Part shown: positions 13,101 through 26,000 of the stretch, in pieces | Layout: every line of letters begins with the position of its first letter | How positions within the stretch are numbered: position 1 is the stretch's first letter | DNA from: Neospora caninum Liverpool | Taxonomy: Eukaryota > Apicomplexa > Conoidasida > Eucoccidiorida > Sarcocystidae | Assembly (NCBI RefSeq): GCF_000208865.1 | Contig: NC_018393.1 | Location: forward strand, 2,170,001 to 2,234,000 | Length of the DNA: 64,000 nucleotides | Direction of reading: 5' to 3' | Made by a program: the position numbers and the translations under genes | Notes under the pieces: generated by a model | What the model saw: only the letters and a program-made list of their open reading frames with translations | Told to the model about the DNA's origin: nothing | Database searches by the model: none

Positions 13101-15552
13101 CGTTGTGAATCGACAAGGCAGTGAACCTCGCAGACACAGCCGCAGGTGAGATTTGCGAAGGAGCGAATTGAGAACATAGGGTTGGGAAAAGACACAAGTG
13201 ACTGCGGGCGCTGTCCTGGTGGTCCATCGGCTACGACCCTGCCAAACAGAGGATTTCGCCTCGAGGGGCGCGCGCGCGCGATAAAACAATGCGCATCCTG
13301 ACGTTAAATTCTGTCTCGCGTTCGCGTTCTCGCTCCTCATATTCTGCCACCAATATCCTGAATGATGTGCACAGGTGCACGTTGCTCTTTTAAGCTTGGT
13401 TGTCTTCCAGCGCCATACCTTCATAAATCTATACATCTATTCACCGGCGTCGCCATACTTTTATCTCTATATACTATACCTATATATATCGATATTTTAC
13501 GTATTTTTTGTATCCGCGTATGTCTACCTCAAAGTATGTATACCTACAGAGACCATAAAGTACACTGCCTCTCAAGTATTCATACAATACATCTATATAT
13601 ATTTATTCTGCCCCGACATGTTTAGACAATAATGCACCGTCAACCTCCCAATGCAGAACTCTTTTTCGGCTACGCAGCTTTCCTTATACGGCCTTGCCCC
13701 TTAGAGGCCAGTGTAGAGGCACCCCTCGCGCGCCATTCCACGACACCAGGTCGGTGCGGTTGGAGGATTTTTCCCCATTCGCCCAGGCAATGACTTGTCT
13801 TCTTTGTTGCCTGTATCCTGTCGGGGATTTCTCAGCGCTAGCGCTAGGTGCTCACCGCTCCCCGACTTCCCGGCGCTTCGCCTGCCTTCCTTCCTGGCTG
13901 AGGCTGCTCACCTTCAAAAACGCCCGCAGCAGCTGCGCGCCGCTGGCCGTGCGCACACGGCCCGATGCACTCTCCAGGGGGAAGTGCCTCCTTTCGCTTT
14001 CCAACTGCTCGCGTGGGAAGAAGGCGAGACTCTCGAGGCGTTTTTGAATCGGCGACGAGCGGACTGGTGTCCGCATTCGACGTCCCCCCCCTCGTCGCCT
14101 GCTTCCTCTTCTTCCCCCGTTCCTCGGCGAGAAGACACCGCCACATTGCCTGGCAGTCCGCCTTCCGCCTCTCCTTGCACCCAGCTGAGAGCTCCGGCCT
14201 TCTCTGAGACTGAACTCGTAGCCCTCTGGCTGTCGCTGCTGTCCGTGCTGGAGGAACACCACCGAGTCGGCATTACCCACGGCCACCTCCTGCCTCGGAA
14301 AATTCTCCTGCAAAGCACGGCAGGCGCCCTCGGCCCCTTTCTATCTTCCGGGGAGACAGCGACGCGAGAGAGCGAGAGCGAGGAAGCGCGGCCCGTTGCC
14401 GGGTTCGGCAAAACAGAGCAAACGGGGGATCCCAGTCGGCTGTCCTTCACAGACACCGCACTCGTTCTGCTCGACTGGCAACTCGGCATCGATGCACAGC
14501 TGCAGGAGAAAGCAACGCGTTCTCGCCACAGCTGCGCAGCCTGGCGTGCTTCTTCGGCCGGCGCTGGAGGAGGAGGGTGTTTGTGGCCCACGCATGCGGG
14601 CTCTCCGGTGTCGGAGGGGAAGCTCGGCGTCTCCGCCCGCGCATCTTCGGGCACTTCCGAACCTCTCGAGGATGAGATTTCCGCCCTCGTCGGAGAGCTC
14701 AGGCGAGGTCTCGCTGGCGCACTCGCGGGAGGCGTGTCTCCCGAAGATATCGAGGAAGAAATCTCTTCTTTTGCGGGACGAGACGCAAACGCCGAAGGCT
14801 ACGCGCCTCCGGAACTGCAGCTTCTCCATCTGTACCTCGCTTCCCAGGCGGCCTGTGTGGGCCAAGGTTCAACCGACCTCTGGCCAGGGAGAGACGCCGC
14901 ATGCGAAAGCGCGAGAGAAAGAGAGGCAAGCGCGTTTGAAACGATGCCTGGTTCGGCGCCTCGAACTCCGTCCCTCTCCGTCCGGAAGACGTGGGATCTC
15001 TACGCCACAGCCAGAATCATTGCAGAGTGCGTGACCCTCCAGCAAGCCCCGCCTCTTCGTCGGAAATCGAGTTTCTGGTCTCAGTTCGGGGCGCGGGAAC
15101 CAGGAGCTGATGAAGGAGAGGAAGAGGCAGAGGAAGGAAACTGGAGTGAGGAACAGCACGGGGCGTTTCGCCAGGTGTCGGGAGAGGCAGGAAGCTCCGC
15201 AAGAGGGGGGAGTTGGGGAAGGCCTGAAAACACAACGTGGGGCATCGCTGCCGTGGGAGAGGACGACGGAAAAGAAGACCCAAAGACGTGGCAGCAGAGC
15301 GTTCCTCCCCACATTCTCGTCCAAGCCAGAGGCTGCTGTCTGTCATCCCTCACGACTGTCCATACATCCCTTTCTTCGGTCGATGAAGAGCTGAAGACAC
15401 ACTTCGAGCAAGGGGTTCTCCCCTTACATGCCTACGGCCTTTCCGATGACTTCATCTCCATCCTCAGCAAGTAAATCAAATGGCATGGTCCCCCAACGGC
15501 AATATGAAGCAACTGCTCACACAACAGAAGCATAAGTATACATACATATAGT

Positions 15553-15588
<36 letters not shown>

Positions 15589-18500
15589 TATGTATCTAGA
15601 TAGACAAATTGCAGCGTTTGTAAGAGGGCATGTGTCCGGGTAAGCAGGGGGGGTAGATTACGTGGAAAAGGAGTCATGTGAGTTGGCATGCTCCATTGTG
15701 TATCGACGCGTCGCGTTGTCTCAGGTCGCTTCCACTGGGGGTGCATCCCTTGTGCTTCCATACTCTGGCTGTCTCCAAGCTCCTGCTCTCTCGTTGCTGT
15801 CTCTTTTCTCGCGTTTTTGTGGGCCATCTTCGTCTCTTTCCGTCCCTTCTTCGTTTCCTCTGTGTTGACACATTTCGCAATCTTCCGGCCGAATTGGGGC
15901 CGATGTGGTCGTGAGCAGAGCGCTCCACCCCGAGGTCCAGAAGCGGTTTCGCGACGTGGAAGAGCTGCAAAGTCTTCTCCGGAATCTTCAACGGAATCTT
16001 CGCCACCTGCCGCGCGCCTTAGCGGATGCTGCCCAGGACTGTTTTCATTCTTCGAAAGCGAGTTCGTCTTTGAGCATGCGAGTTGGGGAGGCGTCAGTGC
16101 ACCGAAACAACAGACCGGTCACAGGGAATTTCGCAGCGCTCTGGATAGGTCTGAGACTCCGTCGCGGGTTGGATCGAGCCTTCCTGACGGTGTCGGCCTT
16201 TTCTTCTGCGTTGGGTGCTTTCCGTTGCCCTACCTCTCTCTTTTCAGAAGATGTGCGGCTGTATCGCTCTTGCCTAGGCATCTCTCCTTTTCGACTGTTG
16301 CTTCTCTTTCGCGGCCAGATGCAGCTCCACAGCGTCTCCTGTCTCCATCCTGGAAAGTCGGCCTGACAGGGAGGTACGTCGCTGGCCCGCCTCTCCCTTT
16401 TCATGTCTCATGCCACGCTCGGTTTCCCTTTCTTTCTCTCAGGTGCCGGGAAGCCTGGCCAGGACTCGCCGTTGGATGCGCCGCTCTTGGACTCCGCCGG
16501 AGGGCCTTCTTTGCCCTCGCCGCCTGTTGCTTCTGACTCCTTTCTCGCCGCAACTGCGCTTCCTAAAACCCGCCAGGCGATCCTGGATCTTCGTGGAGTC
16601 AAATTCGATCCATTCCGAATCCGCTACCTCGCGAAGTTTGCGAGACATTTGAATGCCGAAACTCTGATGCTGCCTTCAGCTTCGTCCTCTTTGTCTTCCT
16701 CGCCGCCCTTGCCGACCTCGTCTCCTTCCAAGAGGCTGGCAGACAGCAGGAGCGACGGCGGGGAGGCGGAAGGGACGTCCCGGCAAGATGTTGCGGATCG
16801 CGGCTTCGTTTCGGTGCCTCTTGCGCGCATGTTGAGTCGCGAGGAAAAACACCTGCATCTCAGTGGAAAGAACCTCACGTCGCTCGAGGCAGTGCTGATT
16901 GCCCGGACGCTCCTGGTGAGATAGGAGAGGCCTGGAGACACAGCGGGGCGGGGCGAAAGTCGGGAGGACATAATTCCACTTTTTTGACGAGTGGACTCCA
17001 ATCGTTGTGCTCCGATTCACTTGCGGCGGGGAGCCTGTTGAAAGCAGGAGTGGAGAGGCAGAGAAAAGAACGCGTGGGGTCCATCAGCCACTGACACGCC
17101 TCCAGAGGGGAGCTCCGCGTGAACGGAACGTGGACGAAGACAGGGAAAGAGCGGCAGCGTGACGAGAAAAGGCGAGAGGATTGAACAACTACCCCGCCGA
17201 CAAAGCACATCCTAGCGAGTTCGATATAGAGTAAAACATGTCACGCAGAAAAACGAGAGATGAGAACAGGAAGTAACAGACGAACGCCCTGTTTTTATCG
17301 ACGTCTAAAAACTTCCAGTCCTATGCGACTCCCTCTATAGTTGTATATGTCGACGTACAAAACGGTTGGAGCAAGCATTGTTGTGGATAGGTGTCTCTCT
17401 GGCGTTTTTCCATGAAACCTGGTCCTGTCCTGAGTTTCTGCCTATAGACGGCCTCGTGGATTGAAGAACTCCGTTTGAACGACAATGCCTTCGGCTCGGC
17501 GCCTCCAGGCGGAATTCCCCGACAACCGTTCTCTCTGGAAAGCCCGTCGCTTGATGCTTCGCAACTTTCGCCGTCCTTCGAAGGGCGAGGCTCTGGACAG
17601 GACGGTGGAGACCAAAGCTGGAGGAGCAGCGCAGCGGCCCAACTCTTGGGAGTTTCTCTCACGTGCATGCACAACCTGCAAGTCCTCGACCTCAATCGAT
17701 GCCAACTCTGTAAGGGCACCTTTCGATTCACATTTCCGAACGTGTGCGCCCTCAAGCACTTTTACACAGTTGCATCGCGAGTGTTCTATAGCGTTTTGGC
17801 TACACATATATCTTGTGCTATGACGTTTCGCCTACACGTGCATCTTGTTCTGTAGCGACGTGTATGCACTCACTGGCTCAGGCTATATCTTGAGGTGGAT
17901 CATCGGCCGACGCCCACTGAACGCTGCCGTCGTGCGTCTGCTCCAAACAAAAAATCCGCCTTTGGTGTCGTCCAAGGACATGTGCGATCCAGGCCTGCTT
18001 TGTTTAAAACGTAGACGCGACCATTTCCTGCTTTCGCGTTTTCCACTGCCGTGGGGCAGTTACCACTCTCACCATCGGAACCACCAGTTCCTACATTTAC
18101 AAACACATATACATCTATATATATATATATATATATGTTTATTCCCTCATTTGTTCTGCATGCGCTAGGCACCTGCGAATGCCTCTGAAGGGTTCTGTAG
18201 CCGGGGTATCTTTGCAGGTTTCGAGATGCCGTCCCTTGGTTTGTTCTGAATGCACTTCCTCGGTCATGATTGGAGACAGCCACGTTTGCATGGTTTTTCT
18301 GTCTCGCGTTTCCACTGTTTCAGTGGCAAGCACACACGGTCTTGCCATGTAAAACTCTGTTTTTCAGCGCCACTGGACACCTTGCATCTCCTCGAGTGCC
18401 TGCGCCGGTGTCGAAACCTTCGTCGGCTGCTCCTGAGCTGCGCGATGATGTGCCCGCCGGTTCTCTCGTCCACCGACGCCTCCCCAACCCCTCGCTGTCC

Positions 18501-21207
18501 TTCCTCTCGCGTTTCGCTTTCTCCCTCTCGTTCGCCCTCGCGATGTTCGTCTCGTCGAGACTCTTCTCGAATCCGCTGGTGGGCCGCGCCTCAATGGGCT
18601 TCAGGCACCCACGGGCGGCGCGTGAGTTGCCGTCGCCTGGACTCTTCGGAGACAGATCGCGAAGAGGCAGGAGATCCGGAGGAGCGAGGAAGAGGCGAAG
18701 GAGTCTGCCGCTTGGCGGCGGCAGCTCTGAAACACAGCTGGCCGCAAATGAAGGAAATCGACTTTAGCTACGCAGAAATCTCCGACGGCGGCCTCGACCT
18801 CCTGGCCGACGCCGTGGCTGTCCATGGCAAACTCCAGGTAGAGTGTGCAGGGGAGGAAGCATAAGATGGAGCAACAGACACGGACGTCGAGTCTCTGGAA
18901 CGGGACACTGACTGTTTCTGAGTCCAGTTATGAGATGCAGCCAACCAGCTTCTTTGCGATTGCTGTACACCTCGCTACCTGCTCTGTGTGCGGTCGTTTC
19001 CGATACTCGAGGCGCGTGGCAATTGAGCGACCATGCGGACGTTACTTCCCCTTTCGATGCAACTGCACAGACTGGTGTTGCGAGGAGGCACGTCGAGGAA
19101 AGGCGAACGCCTTCTGGCTGTTAGATGTGTTTCTTCGCGGTGACATTCCCCGATCGGCGACTCTGTTCAGCCCTCGAACCGCGTTTGTTTTATAACACTC
19201 GGCGTGTGCGGGGCACCGCACAGACGCCCTCATGATAGATTGGCTTTCCGTATGCGTATGTGTGGATGGGCGGAAGTGGTGCTCTGCGTTTTGGGTGTGA
19301 TGCTTCCTTCTCTGCGCGCGCAAAAGCGCCTGTCGACTTGCTTGTTTGCAGCTTGTCAACCTCAGCGGCAACCGCATCACCGTCGTCGGTTTGCGGTCGA
19401 TATGCCGTGCACTTTGCTCGAATCACAGCGTCGGGCTGCTGAGTTTGCAGAACATTCCAGCTCTTGAACCGCGAGAGACTGCGACTTGTCCTTTTCCGCC
19501 AGCGTCCCCGTCGTCAGCTGCGCCCTCCTCTCGCGCCTCTCTTATTACTCCTCAAGCGCCGCTCTTGGAACAGTCCCTTCTCAGAAATGGCGGACGCTCG
19601 CCTGCTTCGCCTGTCTCCGGCGGGCGAGGCGAGAACACGTTGGCCGGAGCGCCACTCCGGGGCACTCAGACGCGAACCGCGACCGCAGGCGCCGGGTCTA
19701 GAGGAGACAGGGAGACGGTCGGTCTCCAGGAGCCCGCTGAGTCAGCGTGTCTGTTGCAAATGATAGAGAGAGCCGTCAGCTTCAACGTGCAGTACAAGGA
19801 ACTCCGAAAGCACACGTCTGCCTTTGAAAGTACGGCGGCAACATGACGAGGGGAGACAAAACGACGATGGCAGACTTGCGCACTGGGGCAGGGGAGGATC
19901 TCCAGCGAGGACGAAGTTGGCGCGGGTAGCTCGGTGGAGGGGCTCGAGGCAACCTGCGGCTTCGGGAGAAAAGGGAAAGCGGCAAGCAGCGACGGGGGGG
20001 GGGGGCGAGCAAAGAAAGGCAGCGCAAAATGCATGCAGGAGAATGAGAAGGAACCGGCAGGGAGGCGTCGCTATGAGCACTGCGTTTGTTCGATTCTTTT
20101 GCGTTGGACGGGCGGTGCTAGGGAGCTCCCGTTTCTTGGGGGGAAACGTCTCACCCGTGTTGGGAGTTGTCGGGTGCACGGTGTGCTTGGTTCGTGCTTT
20201 TTGCGGTCTTGGATAGGGTCTCTGCAAGCCTGCCCTTTAGTTGTCGCGTCGCGTTTGCTTTCCCAGTCCCTGTAGGTGCGCCTCTGATGTGCGAAACGCT
20301 GGCCTCGTGGCTGGACGGCGACTCGTACCTGCAACGAAAGCTGCTGTCCCGCCTTCAGCATGTTCGTCGACTTCGTCAAGAATTCTCGGCCAGAAAAAGT
20401 TGTCTTCGATCTCGACTGCACTCGCGAAGGGAATCTTCCTCTTCTCGGTCTGCGATGGAGACCAGTGAGGATCCACCTGTGCAGGAAACCCCAGGAGACA
20501 GGGCCGGGTCTCCGGCGACTTGGCCTGCGGACCTCGAGCAACCCGCGACCGCTAGTTGGGCTCCAAACGGCGGTTGGGGCGGGCGGACGGGAGAGGGAGA
20601 GGAGGCAAGGAGGCGCGTCACGCAGCCATCGAATCGGAATTCGGGACCAGAGGGAGGTGGGAACAGTTATGAAAAGGAGCCGGAGGGAGAGGAGGGCGAA
20701 AGGCGAGGACGTTTATCAGCGAGAGAAGTGGGGAGAAAGGCTGACGAAGGCAGAGAGCTAAGGCCGCGAGACAAACACACCACTCGTCTGGAGGGAGAAG
20801 ATGAGGAAAGGGAGGGCAGCGTGAGCAGTGGCAGTCGTGTACGATTTTCTTCACGAGACCAAACGGAAAGATCGCTTGGAGCCAGGACTGGCGCTCGTTG
20901 GGGGCCGTCTCGAAAGGAAGCAAAAGAGCAGGCAACCGACGATGAAGACCAGATATACCTGGAGCTCGAAAATGCTGTAGCCGACAAAATGCTAACTCCC
21001 GACGGCGCCACGCTGCAGCCGAGGCTCTTCCCTGCCTTCAAGCACACGGACCTAAAAGAGCTGGAGGGGCTGCTCACCATCACTCCTGGGTGGCACGTTG
21101 CGCATGGTCAAAAAGCCGAAGGCAATGAAGAACTCAAGAACCTCACACCCAGCGAGGTCGGGCCAGGATCGCCTGGGCAACAGGAAGAAATGCGCGAGGG
21201 AGCATAA
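10168..21207 (+). CDS. EF-hand-like / pseudokinase / leucine-rich-repeat protein
   Basis: Ten exons: 10168-10978, 12170-12483, 12868-13145, 13836-15470, 15919-16148, 16443-16915, 17448-17709, 18368-18837, 19352-19829 and 20276-21207, about 1,960 residues. Exons 1-2 encode an EF-hand-like loop (FDIMGTGKLTCAEL, about 264-277). The kinase fold starts near residue 419 (YEVLQLL), keeps the beta-3 lysine in FALKAV (about 452), a YAPPE APE-like motif (about 790-794) and WDLYATARII of helix F. The catalytic loop reads HGHLLPRKILL (616-626) where HRDLKPEN is expected, and DFG is replaced by DWQ (681-683), so catalysis is unlikely. Exons 6-9 encode repeats of the ribonuclease-inhibitor LRR type (IEELRLNDNAF, LQVLDLNRCQL, MKEIDFSYAEIS, LVNLSGNRIT). 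Ser/Glu/Gly-rich inserts are frequent. The start is the first ATG in the open frame. The last exon is the least certain, because a competing frame exists near 20360. A signalling scaffold is inference. Confidence 0.78.
13267..13281. repeat. Short CG-alternating tract
   Basis: About seven GC dinucleotides within intron 3 of the pseudokinase gene. Alternating purine-pyrimidine runs of this kind can adopt Z-form, but this one is short. Confidence 0.5.
15554..15586. repeat. TA dinucleotide microsatellite
   Basis: About 16 TA units in the intron after the kinase-domain exon of the pseudokinase gene. Confidence 0.9.
18114..18136. repeat. TA dinucleotide microsatellite
   Basis: About 11 TA units in the intron between LRR exons 7 and 8 of the pseudokinase gene. 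Confidence 0.85.
19994..20005. repeat. Homopolymer G run
   Basis: Uninterrupted run of about 12-13 G in the intron before the last pseudokinase exon. It is a likely site of sequencing or assembly length error. Confidence 0.7.
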
Positions 21208-23046
21208 GTGGAAGAGAAGAAAGGACAAGTCGCGACAAGAGAAGAACTGAACGGAACAGAAGCTTAGACGGCAGGAGGAATCAATCAGTGCCCGCCCACG
21301 CGTGTTTGCATGGAGCGAGGCATGCATTCATAGGATGCTGCACGGACACGCCTCCACGTCTTTTTCTTGAACTCGTCTGTAGGTGACTTCTTCACTGGAG
21401 CTCGCAGGACGAGTGTGACGTCTCTGGGTGAGGGCAAAAATGATGTGGTACCTCCTTCTCTCCATTTCCCCCGTGGTTGAATCAACGGGAAAGGAAAATC
21501 GACGAGGCCGCCGAATCCCCTTTCGCCTGCACTGCGTTTCGCGTGGAGGGCCATGCCCCAGCGTCGCTCCGGGAGTCATCACGCACTGCCCTGCGCAGGC
21601 TTTAGAGACACTTTTTGGAAAAAAGGCGCACATCCACAGGCAGGACACGACCAGCTAAGAGTCACTGGTTCGGGGCGCGTCTACGCATTTCTCGTGTTTA
21701 GCCACGCAAAACCTGCATGCCACTCAGCTGGCGGGCTTTTCCAAGCCGGAAGCAAATTCGCTTTTTATAGACATGCAGATGTGTCTGGATGCTCGGAAAA
21801 GGACCTGCGTGCGTCCCACGAAGGCACGGTGAGGCGAGCAAGAGAATCGATTTTCTGGGCTCATGATACACCGGGTATTCTAGGACAGGTAACTTTTGAC
21901 GTTCGAGCAAGAGAAGCGTTTGTTCATAGGGTCTTCGTTGTACAGGCGTGTTCCGACTACGATTCCTTTTTCGAGTGTCGTCCTCACGAGGCCATGCGCA
22001 TGCAAACCGTGCGTACGCGGACAAAAACACGCTCATGCACGATATGCGTCCACGCACTCTTGTCCGGCTCACTTTCTTCCACAGAAAAAGCGACACGCGT
22101 CCCTGCGCCTCTGCACGTCGGAACCTGAGATCCTGATGGGCATCGCTCTCTCAATGGCAGCCACTTACCTTCCCATATTTCGACATATAAACGCATGTGA
22201 GCAGCAGCGTAAACGCACTTGAGGAAACAGGCATGTGCATGACATTACTGTTCTGCAGACGTACAAGCGCATCACCTATATTTCGGAGCGGCAATGCGAA
22301 CTGACAAAAGACATGTTGCCTGATTTCAGTTAAGGAGTCCTATCTGTTGCCAAGTAAACGGTGACGGTGCATGGCTCTGAGACCACGCGGAGCCTGCCAC
22401 GGGACGGGATCTTTCGCCTGTCCACCGTGCCCGAATGCCCGAACTGTGCAGGACAACGCCTGCAGCGATACCGATTCAGAAAAAAAGACGGCCCGGAAGG
22501 TTCAAGAGCGTCTCGATACACACGTTAACCCCGGAGAAAAACAATCACAGGATCCACACCCGATTGCCTTTGTTCCGTCAAGTGCCGAATACGTGGAAAC
22601 AAGGGCCAAGCGTCTATTACCCCGCGCAAGCCTCGCGTAAAAAAACACACATCATGTATCGTTGTCCCCGTATATATATATATATATATATATATAGGCA
22701 CCGCGGTATAGAAAAAACCCGCTATCGCCACATATAATTACAACACAGGACTAGATAATTCTGCACACACGTCCCTCTGTCTGTATATCTCTGCATACAG
22801 CTGTGAAGTTTGTTTTGGATGCAGCACCCATCGCGCATCTGTCCGACCTCCGTTTTTCGCGCCCCAGTTCTCTGATGTCGGCAAGAGCCCCCCCGACAGA
22901 GATCCAGCGGCACATCCTCTCCCTCTCTCGCGAAAATCGGTCACCTCGTCCGCACATTTCTCCAGACACGCGGGGGTAGATGCCTATGTTCATGTCTCTA
23001 ACAAGCAAGGGTCTCTCCCCACGCATCCAGAGACGGCGGGGTCTCT
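21208..23046. other. Convergent intergenic spacer (3' flanks of two genes)
   Basis: 1.8 kb between the stop codons of the pseudokinase gene (+) and the ankyrin/FYVE-like gene (-). It probably holds both 3' UTRs. A TA microsatellite is at 22671-22696. Open frames here (for example 21553-22128) lack domains and GC-rich third positions, and I do not call them. Confidence 0.6.
22671..22696. repeat. TA dinucleotide microsatellite
   Basis: About 13 TA units in the convergent spacer. Confidence 0.9.
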
Positions 23047-26000
23047 TCAGAGAATCGAGTAGAAGGCGGCGCAGTGTCGGCAGAGACGCACGCCACCAAC
23101 GTGTGGGGTTTGGGCGGCGGCCTGCGCTGGCGGGCCAGGCGTGTGACTTCTTCGGCCTCTTCTTCGGCCTATATTCGGGGGTTTTGCGTTTTGAGCCCGC
23201 CGACCGGGAGATGTTCGGCCTCTGTCGATCTCGGCTTGGTGGCTGGCCGCGAGGCGCCGAAGAACGTCGAGCCGCCGCTGCAGCCGAAACAGGGGAAGGT
23301 ACGCGAGCACGTGCTTTTGTTGAATCCAAGTTGCATGCATGCGTGCGCGTTGCAGCTCGAGGCTCTGGAGACGCGAGATCCGGTGTCGGCCGCCAGGCTT
23401 CTCCGAGAGACTGGCCTCGCAAGGGAGACGAGCGTTGTCTCCTCGCTGTTCGGCGTCCTCGCCACCTGGAAACGGCAAGCGCGAGCGGTCGGATTGACCC
23501 GGCGCAATCGAAGAAAGAGGCGTCTCTGGACTGTCGCCGGAGGTCGCCGTGAGCAGCAACTCGTGGGGCGTCGTCTCTTCGAGGAGTTCTCGTGAGGGCG
23601 ACAAGAGGTCTTCGGAGCGACGCGTCGTCTCTGACGGGTTGCTGTCGCCGCGAAGGACTGACGCATGCTCAGCGGCTCTCACGGCCTGCACAGGGAGGCA
23701 GCGTGGCTGTGGCCGCTTCGCCTTCTCTGCGGCGTCGCTCTCCTCTCCTGGCCGAGGCGAGCTGTGGAGCCCCGCACCGGGGTTGGTTCGGATCCGTCGG
23801 AAACCTGGAAAGAGGCTGCGGAGACTCGCGAAGGATTTGTGGCCCGTCTCCTTCCCTCGACGCGCTGTGCATACACCGGCAGGGGCGTCCGCTGGACCTC
23901 CACCTGCATCGGGTGAACCGTCGCGCCCTTGTGCGAAGGTGGGTCGAGAGGAGCCGGGAGAGGCGGCGCTGGTGTTGCTCTTCCGAGGAAGTTTGTCTTT
24001 CCGCGAGGATTTGAGATGACCAAAGAGGCCCGCTGAGCGAAGCCACGGATGCGAGAAACCGCCTCTCTCGCCTTCTTCGCTCCGCTCCCATGGTTGGCTC
24101 GGCGACGAGCAAGACAAGGACGAAGACGACAGTGGGGTCGCCTCGCCCAGCCCGGGGGCAGCGCCTCCCCCGTCTCCGACTGGCGACGGCAGAGACACAG
24201 CAGCGTCGGAGCGAAAAACAGAGGGCGACGGATCCGTCCTTCTCTCGTCTTTGGCCTCACCCCTGTCCACACGTTCGTCCGTTTTCCCAGGCAATTCGAT
24301 TCCGGGGCTCGACCCTGGAGTCAACTCGCACGACCGCTCGTCGTTCGCCGTCACCATTTCATCCTGAACCGCAGATCCCCCACTACCGTCTGCTGGCTCG
24401 TAGCTCCGATCGGCTTCTGTCTCTCCCCTCTCTTCGGCTGGAGACCCTTGCGCGCGTTCGTCTCCTTGCAGACGCCACGCGGCGGGAGACTGGCCGGGAA
24501 CGGTTCTTGGTTCGTCGTCTTCTCCAGTCTCGCGTCGCGCGTGCGCTCTCGTCTCAGCTTCGCCTACGTCCACCGACGTGCCCGGTGAAAGCTCTTCCGG
24601 AAAGGAAGGAGAACGCGACTCTTCCAACATCGTCGCAAGAGAGTCGGCGGCGCTGTCTCCGCTGCTCTGCATGCGAAAACCGAACAGGAACATCGAAACA
24701 CCAGACGCATGCACAGACGCTGAGATCCAAAAGCCTGCCACTGGCGAGAAGAATGGCCCGAGAGATCACCCATAACGTGGCTCTCGCTCCGTTCAAAGTA
24801 ATATACAGATACCGACGAAACCGGAAGAGCCAGGTCAGACTACCAGAAACAAGATACAAGAAAACGTGCACATCCATATCTCCGTAAGTAACCACCAAAT
24901 GTATAGACATATGTACAGAGAAAACCGAAACCGATATATGCATGTATATCTCTGCGCACACATACACCGCGATTCAAAAGTGCATGCATATACTTTTATA
25001 TACATGGAAATGCATGAACTTATATACATACGTTCTTTTGACTAACCTCTAGCGGCGTTGGCTCAGCGACGTCATCGGCGAGATCCCCGTGACACATTTC
25101 AGGTTTCGTAGGAATTTGGCTTCCAGCGTCTTCCTTGAATTCCAGAAGCTGCTTCGGATGCAACCAGTCTCGCAGCTCGTAGGGCTAAGAAGGAAGACGA
25201 AAGCGCGTGCAGAGAAAGAAAAAAGATACATCAAAGGAATGTCTCCTGCGTTCGAGACTCTGAAACCCTCTCAGGTAACCGTGAGACCTCGTGTTGGGAG
25301 CGGCAACTGTTTCGCTCTCTCCGTTTCAAAGTGTCCATGCTCCATCCCTACTACTCTGTCTTCGGCAAGTTTCTCCTCTCGCCCTAACTCACCGCGCGGC
25401 AACGACGATTTCATTCTCATGTCTAGCACAGTATCTCCTATTCAGATTCTTCTTACCAAATTTCTCTCTCTCTCTCTATATATATATATATGTATGGAGT
25501 AGGCACTGGACCCACGAATTGGTTCGAAAGTGAAGATAGCCAGTAATCATCGGAGGAAAAGAGGACTCTCTCGATTTTTCTGCACTTCGTCTCGGGGCGT
25601 CTGTGAAGTTGGAAGCCCCTTGGCCTCGACAACTCACTGGAGAGGAGTGAGACGCGTGAAGAAGGAGAGGCTGCCTCCGGCGTGCCGCGAGAACGTTGAG
25701 GAGAGGGAGCGGGAGCGGACGCTTGAGGGTGACGATGCATGCAGGGCAGTAGAAGAAGCCGCAACACCTGAACAGGAACAAAGAGCAGCGACGAGGGACC
25801 GGCGCAGGCATAAAGCACGATTTTCTACACACAGCATGCGAGTACACCTTCCCTTTCATCCACACGCAATCCTGACGTACACACACCCAACTCTGTAGTT
25901 GTACATGTGTCGCATACTCGTCTATGTATGTATGTATGTATGTATGTATGTATGTATGTATGTATGTATGTATGTAGTTGTATCTCCTCACATAGATCTA

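Noticed and set aside
22751..23422. 223-codon - strand frame extending past the ankyrin gene stop
   Set aside because: It is out of frame with the last exon and would need an extra splice. The called frame ends with a coherent VRLCRHCAAFY motif and a stop.
25922..25976. Regular short repeats considered as a CRISPR-like array
   Set aside because: Pure GTAT microsatellite with no spacers, in a eukaryotic intron.
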